In this document: one piece after another, positions 20,515 through 29,422 of the stretch
Layout of the letters: the number at the start of each line of letters is the position of its first letter
Numbering within the stretch: the stretch's first letter is position 1
Assembly (NCBI RefSeq): GCF_026262505.1
Contig: NC_067208.1
Location: forward strand, 6,457,962-6,521,961
DNA from: Trichomonas vaginalis G3
Taxonomy: Eukaryota; Parabasalia; Trichomonadida; Trichomonadidae
DNA length: 64,000 nucleotides
Reading direction: 5' to 3'
Notes under the pieces: generated by a model
What the model saw: the letters and a program-made list of their open reading frames with translations, nothing else
Told to the model about the DNA's origin: nothing
Database searches by the model: none
Translations under genes and position numbers: made by a program

Positions 20515-20922
20515 GGAAGGCTTGGGGTATATTATATTAATATGTACCCCATGGCCTTCCATCTCCACTTGAAAGTGCCCTTACTTTGGAGAAAATACCT
20601 TGCAACTTCCCCTAATTTTGGGCATTTTATAGAAGGAATTGCAGATCAAGAAGTAAATAATATGAATACATATTTCTTACCATCTTTTTACTTCTTTAAC
20701 GCCAACAAACTTGAAAATATTTACAAATAACTTCCAGTTTGTGGACCTCCAAGTGGGAATGATCGCTTGAGAGGTATGTTGTAGGTCTATGAGCCTCTTA
20801 CATTATAATTCTCACTAAGAATGGAGAAATTTTGTCCGAATGATATGTTATTCGGACAAAATTTCTCATATTTCTAAAATGAATTTGAGAATATGAGACA
20901 CTGATGATATGTCAGTATCTCA
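20515..20922. repeat. Cluster of three long hairpins
   Basis: Three inverted repeats follow one another. At 20515-20560 the arms are about 17 bp (GGAAGGCTTGGGGTATA with TGTACCCCATGGCCTTCC, imperfect). At 20824-20867 the stem is a perfect 18 bp (GAGAAATTTTGTCCGAAT with its complement) around an 8-base loop. At 20894-20922 the arms are 11 bp with one mismatch. The style (long stems, short loops, closely packed) resembles the eight-unit hairpin array at 38987-40945, though the sequences differ. Confidence 0.75.
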
Positions 20923-21439
20923 TAACTTCTTGCTCTAAAGGGGTTAAAAGTGGTCTTTACTTCAATTCAAAAATTGCCACGTAAAGTTTACAGGGCATAA
21001 ATGATGACATTTGTAAAAGTATTATTTCTGACATTTTCTCAAACAATACGCCAAAGTATCATAATCTCGTATCAGACGTCAGATAGTGAGGCCACCGACC
21101 ATCAATTTGCTTGAATGCTGCACACTTTTAGATTTCGCAAATCTATGTGCTGCTTCACTATCCGATTCCGGAATTAAATTCCCACTTGGTCTTCCATGAA
21201 AGTTTTACACACCAGAATCTCAATATCTATGCAGCAAAGCTGCAATAATATTGTAGCTCAGTTTATTCATAAAAAATTTCTCCCTCTTGGTATATCAATC
21301 TTTTTACTTCAAATTAGATATTACTGACACCTTAAGGTACCCGACCTCTTGATAGCCCTTACTTGTCCTTTAAACCAATTAAGCAGCATCCAAAATCCAA
21401 AGTCTAAGAATAAATAATTCAAATTAAATTAATTCATGT
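20923..21439. other. Gene-free stretch downstream of split BspA gene
   Basis: About 500 bases with no supported gene. Weak inverted similarity exists between about 20735-20765 (CCAAGTGGGAAT) and 21175-21200 (ATTCCCACTTGG), which would enclose the hairpins. That suggests an old foldback element, but this is uncertain. Confidence 0.3.
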
Positions 21440-23680
21440 TTATTTAGCTTTTCCAAGAAATGGAATACTTGATGATAAAACATTTACAATAAATGTTTTG
21501 TAGGCAACAAATCCTCCATGAACATCAAAATATATCTTTTTCTTTACTGGAATGACAGCCGGAGTTATAACATCACTATCTTCAACGTATTCATCATCAA
21601 AGATACTAATATCTACCCCACATTCTAAGTTCTTTATAGTATCAAGCATTGTTTCATTTGATACTTTTGTTGGAGTAATACCAAGAAATATCGTATCATT
21701 GTATTCATCAAGTGCGGTTACAGTTTTAATATATTTACCAATATCTGATGAGTATTTTTTAGTTAAACTTGTGTAATAAAGATTAATTTGGTTCTGTAAA
21801 GAATCATCAAATGGAAATTCTTCCAAGCCAACATATTGACTTAAAACAACGTTTCTTATTGAAGAGCAATTAGAAAATGCATAATTTTTGATTGCTGATG
21901 TCTCTTTAAGAACAACAAGACTTAGGCTTGTACAATTATTGAAAGCGAACGAATTTGTTAAACAACCTTTGTTTATCACAACAGAACAAAGAGATATGCA
22001 GCTGCCGAAAGCATAACTTCCAATTGTCTTACAATATCTTGGTATAATAATTTCGACTAAATTTATACATAAATGGAATGCTAATGAATTGATTGATGCA
22101 ACATTTCGTAGATCAATCGATGTGATATTTGTACAATTTGAAAATGTTTGATATTGAACGGATGTTAAACTTTCTGGAAGGGAAGAAATATTTAAATTAA
22201 TACAATCTGAAAATGCATTGTTACCAATTTCTGTAATTGACTGTGGAAATGAAATTGTTTCTATTCCACTCTTAGAAAATGCAAAATCTTGAATCTCTTT
22301 ACAACCATATAAAATGGAAACATGCTCCAATTTACTGCAGTTGAAAAAGGCATAACTACCGATATAATCAACTTGTGGAATTCGAATTGTTGTGAGGTAT
22401 TGACATGAAGAAAACAATCCAGGATTGATATATGATATACCTGATGGTATTGTAAATTCTTCAATTGCAGTGAAAGCAAATGAACTTTTCCCGAATTCCA
22501 AATCTCTATTAAGGTTTTCTGTTGGAAATTGCTTAAAATTTGCCCTTGAAAAGGCGTAATTTCCTATTTTTTTGATCGTTGATGGAATTTCAAGATCAAT
22601 CAAAAGAGAAGAAGTAAAGCAATAATCGCTTATTGTATCCATGTTTGGTGGAAATTTAATTTTAACACAAGCATATTGAAATGCATTTTTTCCGATCGTA
22701 ACTTTTTCTCCTTCTGAAGATGTCTGAGGAAAAGTTATATTTGCAAATTCATCTTTGAATAATTCTTGAATTAATTCAATACAACCTTTGGTATCATTAA
22801 CTATTTCTCTAACATATATATAGCCATTATATGTATCATAGTACAAATCTTTAAGATTTAAATAATTTATATCATATAAATCCGGTATGTTATAAACATA
22901 ATAAGAATCATAATTTAAAAAGAGAGATTTTCGTCTTCCATTATAAAAATAATCACGCGCTCCCTTACCTATTCCATAAAAAGCATAATCTCCTATAGTT
23001 AAATTGCTAGTTAAAAAAATTAGATTATGTATCCAATAGTTTTTATAAAAAGCTTTATCTTCTATGATCTTCAAACTTTCTGGAAACACAAGATCAACAG
23101 AAGCATATCTTTGAAAAAGTGGTGCATCAAATTTATCATGCATGAATGCATATTTACTAATTTTATAAAGATTTTTTGGCAGAGTAATGACATCAATACA
23201 ACTTTCATAAAAGACGGATTCGTTTATTATTAATAAATTATCTGGAAGAATTATTTCGTATATTTTTCCATACGAAAAACTAAATTTGCTTAGAGTAGGA
23301 CACCCATTTTCAAAATTAATATGACTTATACAGCACCCTTTAAAAGCATTTTTATCAATATATATTACTGAAGCTGGAATATTAATAGTTCCAAATTCTC
23401 TATTTTCAAAAGCGTTTTGAAAAATATGAGTTGTTTTATTTGAAAATTCGAGTGCCGTACCTCCGTAATTAATTTCTAAGTATATTCTCGAATTTCTGGC
23501 AAAAGAAAAAGCGGAAATATTTGATAAACGCTGTGGTAATGAATTAAATTGGGTGTAGCAATTATAAAATGCACGATTTCCTATAAATTCGATAGCCTCA
23601 TTAAAATCAATTCGCTTCCGTGGTTGGTGTTGAATATCATATTCAAGAGGTCTATTTTCAAATGCACTATCTCCAACATA
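21440..23680 (-). pseudogene. BspA-like leucine-rich-repeat surface protein, 3' half, split by Polinton
   Basis: The frame carries about 25-30 leucine-rich repeats of the BspA/TpLRR type, about 23 residues each, with the pattern IGNYAFSNC..L..I.IP..I..I. It ends in a weakly hydrophobic tail without a clear membrane anchor. Trichomonads have hundreds of such genes, many thought to encode surface or secreted adhesion proteins. The 5' half lies at 43919-44946. A Polinton sits between the halves, and ACATA is duplicated at 23676-23680 and 43919-43923. Counting the duplication once, the host halves total 3,264 bases, a multiple of three, so the gene was intact before insertion. A start codon inside the element end (23731) opens a frame that runs into this half. 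Confidence 0.85.
23676..23680. repeat. Target-site duplication ACATA, left
   Basis: ACATA immediately precedes the element end AGTTAG. The same five bases follow the opposite end at 43919-43923. Polintons usually duplicate 5-6 bases. Confidence 0.85.
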
Positions 23681-23764
23681 AGTTAGTATACATATCAAGG
23701 GTACGGCGGCACTGCGCGCCTCCTTATCCATTATATGTGAATTTGACACTTTACGAAACCGTTA

Positions 23765-23865
23765 ACGTATATTTTACAACACTAACGACTTCACTAACGA
23801 ATTCACTAATGTTTTCACAAACGACTTCACTAATGTAAAAAAATAAACGTTCTCACTTACAAAAG
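23765..23865. repeat. Subterminal 12-bp direct repeats
   Basis: Within each terminal unit runs a block of degenerate 12-mers, CACTAACGACTT, CACTAACGAATT, CACTAATGTTTT, CACAAACGACTT and so on. There are six to eight per unit. The same block recurs in each of the other five units. The regular period suggests an array of protein-binding sites near the element tips. Confidence 0.75.
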
Positions 23866-24891
23866 TATTGCAACTCCTCCCATTGCTGTGCTTCATATAA
23901 CAGCTCATAATCTTCTGACTCACTTTCTTCTTCATATAGGTCAAAATCACTGTCATAGTTTATACCTGTAAGTTTTGACAAAGCTAATGAAACACGTTTA
24001 CCGTTTGTATCAGTTAGTATACATATCAAGGGTACGGCGGCACTGCGCGCCTCCTTATCCATTATATGTGAATTTGACACTTTACGAAACCGTTAACGTA
24101 TATTTTACAACACTAACGACTTCACTAACGAATTCACTAATGTTTTCACAAACGACTTCACTAATGTAAAAAATAAACGTTCTCACTAACGTTCCCACTA
24201 ATGTTCTCACTTACAAAAGTATTGCAACTCCTCCCATTGCTGTGCTTCATATAACAGCTCATAATCTTCTGACTCACTTTCTTCTTCATATAGGTCAAAA
24301 TCACTGTCATAGTTTATACCTGTAAGTTTTGACAAAGCTAATGAAACACGCTTACCGTTTGTATCAGTTAGTATACATATCAAGGGTACGGCGGCACTGC
24401 GCGCCTCCTTATCCATTATATGTGAATTTGACACTTTACGAAACCGTTAACGTATATTTTACAACACTAACGACTTCACTAACGAATTCACTAATGTTTT
24501 CACAAACGACTTCACTAATGTAAAAAATAAACGTTCTCACTAACGTTCCCACTAATGTTCTCACTTACAAAAGTATTGCAACTCCTCCCATTGCTGTGCT
24601 TCATATAACAGCTCATAATCTTCTGACTCACTTTCTTCTTCATATAGGTCAAAATCACTGTCATAGTTTATACCTGTAAGTTTTGACAAAGCTAATGAAA
24701 CACGCTTACCGTTTGTATCAGTTAGTATACATATCAAGGGTACGGCGGCACTGCGCGCCTCCTTATCCATTATATGTGAATTTGACACTTTACGAAACCG
24801 TTAACGTATATTTTACAACACTAACGACTTCACTAACGAATTCACTAATGTTTTCACTAACGACTTCACTAATGTAAAAAAATAAACGTTC

Positions 24892-25212
24892 TCACTTACA
24901 AAAGTATTGCAACTCCTCCCATTGCTGTGCTTCATATAACAGCTCATAATCTTCTGACTCACTTTCTTCTTCATATAGGTCAAAATCACTGTCATAGTTT
25001 ATACCTGTAAGTTTTGACAAAGCTAATGAAACACGTTTACCGTTTGTATCATATGCTTGTATAAACTTTCCATTATGCTTGTAGTCATAAACGCTCAAAC
25101 TAACTTTACCCTTTCTCCCTCGTATCTGATAGAATGTATTTTCACGAGGAACGAAGAACAAATTCTTGAACTCATGACCGTTGTAGTTTGTTATCTCAAT
25201 AGTTTTCGTCAT
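24892..25212 (-). CDS. 106-residue terminal-repeat protein, left copy
   Basis: A small protein encoded wholly within the terminal inverted repeat and read outward. The N-terminal half is basic and beta-like (TKTIEITNYNGHEFKNLFF, RGRKGKVSLSVYDYK). The C-terminal third is strongly acidic (SDFDLYEEESESEDYELLYE). An identical gene lies in the right repeat at 43049-43369. Its 3' half is part of the amplified terminal unit. I know no homologue. Its location at both ends suggests a role tied to the termini or early expression, which is inference. Confidence 0.6.
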   Translation of the reverse strand: MTKTIEITNYNGHEFKNLFFVPRENTFYQIRGRKGKVSLSVYDYKHNGKFIQAYDTNGKRVSLALSKLTGINYDSDFDLYEEESESEDYELLYEAQQWEELQYFCK

Positions 25213-25276
25213 TTACATCCAAATAAAATAAAAAAATAAATGATATCACCACCCTCACACGTATGAAAACATAGCA

Positions 25277-25337
25277 CAAAAATAATGTTTAGGTGAAGTG
25301 GTGAGATCTCACCTGTTTTTTCACCTGTTTTTTCACC
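25277..25337. promoter_or_regulatory. 61-bp palindromic module, GGTGA version
   Basis: The module starts with AAAAATAATGTTTA, followed by the word GGTGA, a 3-base spacer, the palindrome GGTGAGATCTCACC and two further TCACC words, each after TGTTTTT. The same 61 columns recur without gaps at 35630-35690 and inverted at 36737-36797, with the word changed to TGTTA. It lies just inside the left terminal repeat. Confidence 0.75.
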
Positions 25338-25340
25338 CTA

Positions 25341-25369
25341 GCCGCAAAGCGGCTCTGACCCTTTGGGTC
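25341..25369. repeat. Intergenic double hairpin
   Basis: GCCGC-AAA-GCGGC followed three bases later by GACCC-TTT-GGGTC. The first stem matches that of the 35-bp double hairpin at 33000-33034. It lies between the 61-bp module and the next gene, so here it is not in coding DNA. Confidence 0.65.
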
Positions 25370-25385
25370 TGTTGAATTCATTGTT

Positions 25386-25622
25386 TTATAACTCACTTCC
25401 TTTCTCCAACTCTTCTAACTTCTTCCTAAGTTCAGCAATGTTGTCATCATGAAGTTTAATCTTTCTCAAAATTCCTTCTTTATCTAATGGTTGCTTTATC
25501 TTTCTAAACTGAACTCTACCATCCTTCATTTGATGAACGTAAAAACCTTCTGGAATAGTTCCTGATTTAATGTATTCTACCAAAAACTTTTGTTTCATTG
25601 CTTCAGTGACTTTAGTCGTCAT
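25386..25622 (-). CDS. Small coiled-coil Polinton protein
   Basis: From the ATG at 25622 the protein has 78 residues. The C-terminal half is a predicted coiled coil (LHDDNIAELRKKLEELEKG). The middle carries FYVHQMKDGRVQFRKIKQPL, a motif shared with the 144-residue protein at 27761-28195 (FYYVSQSKDGKIYVRKRKVP). The family is unknown. The shared motif suggests a common DNA- or virion-binding element. Confidence 0.5.
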   Translation of the reverse strand: MTTKVTEAMKQKFLVEYIKSGTIPEGFYVHQMKDGRVQFRKIKQPLDKEGILRKIKLHDDNIAELRKKLEELEKGSEL

Positions 25623-25670
25623 TTCAATCAAATAAAAATGTTCAAATAAAATAAAAATAACGTTATTTTT

Positions 25671-26129
25671 TCAGTAAGGAAACGCAGGAGTTTTACGATT
25701 TATTTGAGGAGTAGGTTCTGGTTTAAATGTTGGAGTCGGTTTAGGAGTTGACTTTTGAACAGGAGTTTGTACTTCCATAGGTTCAGGAGTCATTGAAGGT
25801 TTTGCTTGTGAAGGCGTTGGTTTTGACGAAGGTGTTGGAGTTTGTTTAACTTCAGCTACTTCAGTATTATTTACAACATTTGCTTTATTTCTTTTCAACA
25901 TCATAACTGCTCCTGCTGTAGCTAGCAAACCTAGTGGGAGACCATATTTTATATAAGGACTTGACCAAATGCTATTTTTGACAGGAGCTGGTGGAACACC
26001 TAACCTTGGTGAAACTGCTCTTTGCCATTGTGCAGCTCGTAAGAAATATTCAATAGGTGCTCCATAATCGTTTGGTAAAGTTTGTTTCATAGATGGTGAA
26101 GGTTCACGAGAGCTTGATGAAGAACTCAT
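25671..26129 (-). CDS. Single-pass, proline-rich membrane protein of the Polinton
   Basis: 152 residues: a Ser-rich start, a conserved-looking segment (YGAPIEYFLRAAQWQRAV), one membrane helix (YIKYGLPLGLLATAGAVMML) at about residues 59-78, then a Thr/Pro-rich tail with repeated TPxPxP. The layout would suit a minor virion membrane protein or a membrane-tethered assembly factor. There is no sequence match I can name. It lies next to the candidate capsid region and on the same strand. Confidence 0.5.
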   Translation of the reverse strand: MSSSSSSREPSPSMKQTLPNDYGAPIEYFLRAAQWQRAVSPRLGVPPAPVKNSIWSSPYIKYGLPLGLLATAGAVMMLKRNKANVVNNTEVAEVKQTPTPSSKPTPSQAKPSMTPEPMEVQTPVQKSTPKPTPTFKPEPTPQINRKTPAFPY

Positions 26130-26159
26130 TTATAAGCTTTAAAAATAAACGTTCATCCT

Positions 26160-27733
26160 TTATTCCTCACCGTCGTCAGCTGCTAAGTTATAGTCGTCAA
26201 GTCTTATTATTGGTATGCCTGACTGTCTTACTTGTATTGCAAAGCAACAATCCCTCATAAATCCAATAAGTGGCTTTGGTACATTTTCAGTTGCTAGTTC
26301 AATAGGTCCTTTAACAGACAATTTGTATGTTATTGGAGCAGTAGATGTTTGACCTTGCTGGAAGCAAAAGTCCACTTCTGTTGGAAAACCACATAAGAAA
26401 TGTGTGTTGTCATAGCTATCCCATTTATGTTCCACACTACCATCATCCACCAATGACCTCATAACATCTTCATTAAATCCTATCATATCATTGTTTGTAT
26501 TGCAGGCGTTCGCAACCATTTCATAAAATACAGGTCCATATGATTTTTCAGGTTCTGCAGGCATATTTCCATAAGCTCCCATGGAAAGCTGAAGATATTT
26601 AAACTTAGGGTTCTCAAAATTAACATAATAGTTGTCTTTCTTTCTAAATAGTGCCCAAATACTTTTAACATTAATAGGCGTATAAGCTGCTGTAAATGTT
26701 GCACTTGAACTATCTGTATTCTTTGAGAATGAACCGTCCATAGGAATCCAATCCATAACTTTAACAGGAAAACATAAAGCCTCGTTTGTATAATGTTCTA
26801 CAAGTTCTGTATAAATGTTAGGGTCTAAAGAGAATGACTTTGGATGAATGAAACATTCATTAAAATCCATCTTTGTTCGAAATAGTTGCTGGGTTACAGT
26901 TGTAATAGTAACTGTTCCACTAGCTTCTACTGCCTTCGTTATCATAGTGAATGGTTCATTCCATGGAACAAATTTATTTGTCGGTGGATTTGAATCTGAA
27001 GCAAATGCAACTTTAAGAGTTGGATTGAAAGCAATGATATCATTTACAGATATAGATGTGCATTGTAAGGCGTCGCTACTGAACTTTACTTTAAGCTGAA
27101 TGTTTCCTGCAAAAGCTGGAATAAATCGAATAGCTTCTAATGGAAGGAATCTTCTAACAGGAATTCTTAAACGAAGCTTAAAATCAAATGATTTTCCTGC
27201 TGTAATTGGACCACTAACAATTTGTCCTGTTCTGCATGTTCCCGAATGACTCCATACATCTTCATGTCGAGTCTTTGAGAAAACATCTACTTTCTTTATT
27301 TGTTCGGTAGTTTGTGAGTTTGAAGTTATATATGCTTCTTCTCTTGCGTTGTCTTGAGAATATACGATACGACCATTTGCAAGGATTTGATATCCAGCAA
27401 CTGCATAGAAAGCGTCATCGAAACCAATCCAAAATCCTGGTGGTTTGTTTTATTGGAACCTGAACCAATTTCTTTATCTGCAATAAATTGACCTTCCATT
27501 TTATACGTAATGAATGTATTGTAAAGGTCCAACATATTTTCACCAGGAGGTGAGAGATTGAATGTTACCCATGTGTTATCTTTAGCAGTTCCAGGTTGTG
27601 ATGGAATCTTTGCGTCAGAATATTTTCTATTAGTGTCACCAATTTGAACTGCATTGTCTATGATATCGAAATATGAGCGAATCTGATGAATATGCTCTGC
27701 TGGAGTAAATTCGTTTAGCTGTTCGTTCTGCAT
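26160..27733 (-). pseudogene. Candidate Polinton major capsid region, broken
   Basis: About 1.6 kb of minus-strand coding DNA with beta-rich, charge-poor sequence (for example GAYGNMPAEPEKSYGPVFYE and TFNLSPPGENMLDLYNTFIT). Size, position next to small virion-like genes and beta-rich character fit a double-jelly-roll capsid protein. The assignment rests on context, not on a recognised motif. The region looks broken (one or two breaks) and is treated as a fossil. Confidence 0.45.
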
Positions 27734-27760
27734 GTATTTACTTCAGATAAAAATATCTAT

Positions 27761-28195
27761 TTACTTCATTATTCTCACTCTTCTTCTTGGTATTCGTGGT
27801 GGAAGTTGTTTCTTGACATTTTCAATGAACTGTACATTCTCTTTTGTCTCAACTTCTTTCACTGGTGGGTCAGGGTTCTTTGACTCGGTTTGCTTTTCAA
27901 TGAAATTCACGAACTTTGCAATAAGCTCTTGGTTCGTTATTGAAAGTACATCTGGCTTCTTTTCTTCTTGTTCTTTTGGTGGCTCAGTTTGTACAGAAGG
28001 TTTTATATGGGCTTCGTGGGCTTCGCCCTTGCCATGCACCTTAATGTTGTCGCTCTCTGTATTCGCTAATGGTACCTTTCTTTTTCTTACATATATTTTA
28101 CCATCTTTACTCTGACTTACGTAATAGAAAGGATGTTGTATTCCTCTTGCGTCATTTAATATAATAGACTCTCGCTCTGATTTTGACAAGCTCAT
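27761..28195 (-). CDS. Small basic/proline-rich Polinton protein
   Basis: 144 residues. The N-terminal part carries FYYVSQSKDGKIYVRKRKVP, shared with the protein at 25386-25622. A low-complexity linker follows, then a helix (SITNQELIAKFVNFIEKQ) and a basic C-terminus (RIPRRRVRIMK). A GC-rich hairpin insert at 28007-28036 encodes part of the linker (GKGEAHEAH). The function is unknown. Confidence 0.5.
   Translation of the reverse strand: MSLSKSERESIILNDARGIQHPFYYVSQSKDGKIYVRKRKVPLANTESDNIKVHGKGEAHEAHIKPSVQTEPPKEQEEKKPDVLSITNQELIAKFVNFIEKQTESKNPDPPVKEVETKENVQFIENVKKQLPPRIPRRRVRIMK
28007..28036. repeat. Hairpin insert in coding DNA
   Basis: Read on the minus strand it contains GGGC-GAA-GCCC followed by a second CGAAGCCC, between CATGGCAA and CAT. 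It belongs with the 35-bp double hairpins at 33000-33034 and 42684-42718, although only the second stem is kept. Confidence 0.55.
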
Positions 28196-28240
28196 TTTAC
28201 ATCGGTTAAAGTTTTAATTTAGTTTTTTATCTGCAGTCAA

Positions 28241-28480
28241 ATGACTCAGACAAGCCCTACGGACAAGACCCAAGGTGTCATAGATGTTGAAGCATTGAAG
28301 AAAGAAATTCGTGAGCAAATTTTATCCGAACTGAAGGAACAAAAACAAGAACAAAAGCCAGAGAGACCAAAGAGAAAACTTAGTGAAAAACAACTTGCTG
28401 CATTAGCTGCTGGAAGACAAAAGAACCCACGTTTGCTGGCGAAGAAAGCTAGAGAAGAAGCTGAAGCAAAGAAAGAGTAA
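28241..28480 (+). CDS. Small highly charged Polinton protein
   Basis: 79 residues, an acidic-then-basic helix (VEALKKEIREQILSELKEQK) followed by a Lys/Arg/Ala-rich tail (RQKNPRLLAKKAREEAEAKK). It looks like a nucleic-acid-binding or histone-like peptide. It is divergent from the preceding minus-strand genes and lies 24 bases before the next plus-strand gene. Confidence 0.5.
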   Translation: MTQTSPTDKTQGVIDVEALKKEIREQILSELKEQKQEQKPERPKRKLSEKQLAALAAGRQKNPRLLAKKAREEAEAKKE

Positions 28481-28504
28481 ATGGTTTATTTTTATCCAAA
28501 CTAA

Positions 28505-29362
28505 ATGTATAGACAAATACCTTTATCTGTTGCGTTCAGTAGTGAAAACCCTGACGTCAAAATAAAGGGGAACAGAGTAACGTTTAAGTTTCCAACAGAC
28601 TGGATTGTGAACATAAATGAAGAGAAGTACATTGGCATAACATCTATGTATATAACACGTGCTTTCAGAAAGGTTGACTTTATACTTCAAGTCGAGATAG
28701 AAAATGACGAACAGTCTTTAAGCGCCCAAAACATTCACATATACAAATACTTTAAAGACGATACAACATTGTTGCAATGTATGATTTCATTTAATGAAAT
28801 GTTCGAGAAAAAGTTCAATATTGAAGTACAAACTTTACAGCCTTTACGTGAGTTTCTTGCACAACTGAAAGAAGAAGGTAGTCAGCCACAACTTATAGAC
28901 TTTCATTATGAATTTAATGAAAATGAAGATGGAACTCATGACTGTCAATTCATTGTATTCTCACCATTCAATGAAGTCGCTAAAAAGAAAGAAAATCCAT
29001 TACGTATAAGATTTCAAATCTCCGAACCAAGTGATGATTTTAAGAATGTTTTCAATTATGATGCAATGCTTCCGAGGAAAAATGAATTTTCAAAGATTGT
29101 AACACCTGGCATTTGGGATAGAAAGCAAGCAATACTTTACTCTAATATAGCCAAAGGCGTTGAAAATGAGTTCATTGGTCATACAAGAACTTCACCACTT
29201 CCTAACCCTAAATACTATAAATTAACTGGCTTCAATCGTGAGTTTTGGATAGACATGTACTCCACTCATGACCATAAATGTCCAGTGTTCTTGCCTCCAG
29301 ATGGGAAGGACTGTCTCTACATTGAAGCACAACTCTTAAACTCTACCATCGCAGTATTGTAA
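28505..29362 (+). CDS. Candidate minor capsid/penton-like Polinton protein
   Basis: 285 residues, beta-rich throughout, beginning with VAFSSENPDVKIKGNRVTF and ending with KDCLYIEAQLLNSTIAVL. There is no membrane segment or signal. In Polintons a single-jelly-roll minor capsid protein of about this size is encoded near the major capsid gene, and the beta-rich pattern with FPTDWIVNINEEKYIGITSM is compatible. I saw no diagnostic motif, so this is contextual. An A+T-rich TTTATTTTTAT word lies just upstream of the ATG. Confidence 0.4.
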   Translation: MYRQIPLSVAFSSENPDVKIKGNRVTFKFPTDWIVNINEEKYIGITSMYITRAFRKVDFILQVEIENDEQSLSAQNIHIYKYFKDDTTLLQCMISFNEMFEKKFNIEVQTLQPLREFLAQLKEEGSQPQLIDFHYEFNENEDGTHDCQFIVFSPFNEVAKKKENPLRIRFQISEPSDDFKNVFNYDAMLPRKNEFSKIVTPGIWDRKQAILYSNIAKGVENEFIGHTRTSPLPNPKYYKLTGFNREFWIDMYSTHDHKCPVFLPPDGKDCLYIEAQLLNSTIAVL

Positions 29363-29422
29363 AATCTACGCTAGCTTTATTTTTATCACGAATGACCTCA
29401 TTGCTGACAAAAATAAATGACC

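Larger units (their letters stand above)
23681..25297. repeat. Left terminal inverted repeat with four tandem terminal units
   Basis: Four copies of the terminal unit lie in tandem: 23681-24011 (331 bp), 24012-24365 (354), 24366-24719 (354) and 24720-25050 (331). The single-copy inner part of the repeat follows to 25297. The match to the right end stops in the word AGGTGAA. The 331- and 354-bp forms differ by about two 12-base subrepeats. Each unit joins the element tip (AGTTAG) to a point inside the 106-codon gene of the terminal repeat. Confidence 0.9.

Noticed and set aside
23853-24788. Repeated 75-codon frames at the left end (and one at the right)
   Set aside because: They arise where the element tip is joined to the 3' half of the terminal-repeat gene in each tandem unit; they are not independent genes.
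23681-25050. CRISPR-like reading of the terminal repeats
   Set aside because: The whole unit is repeated without unique spacers, and the host is a eukaryote.
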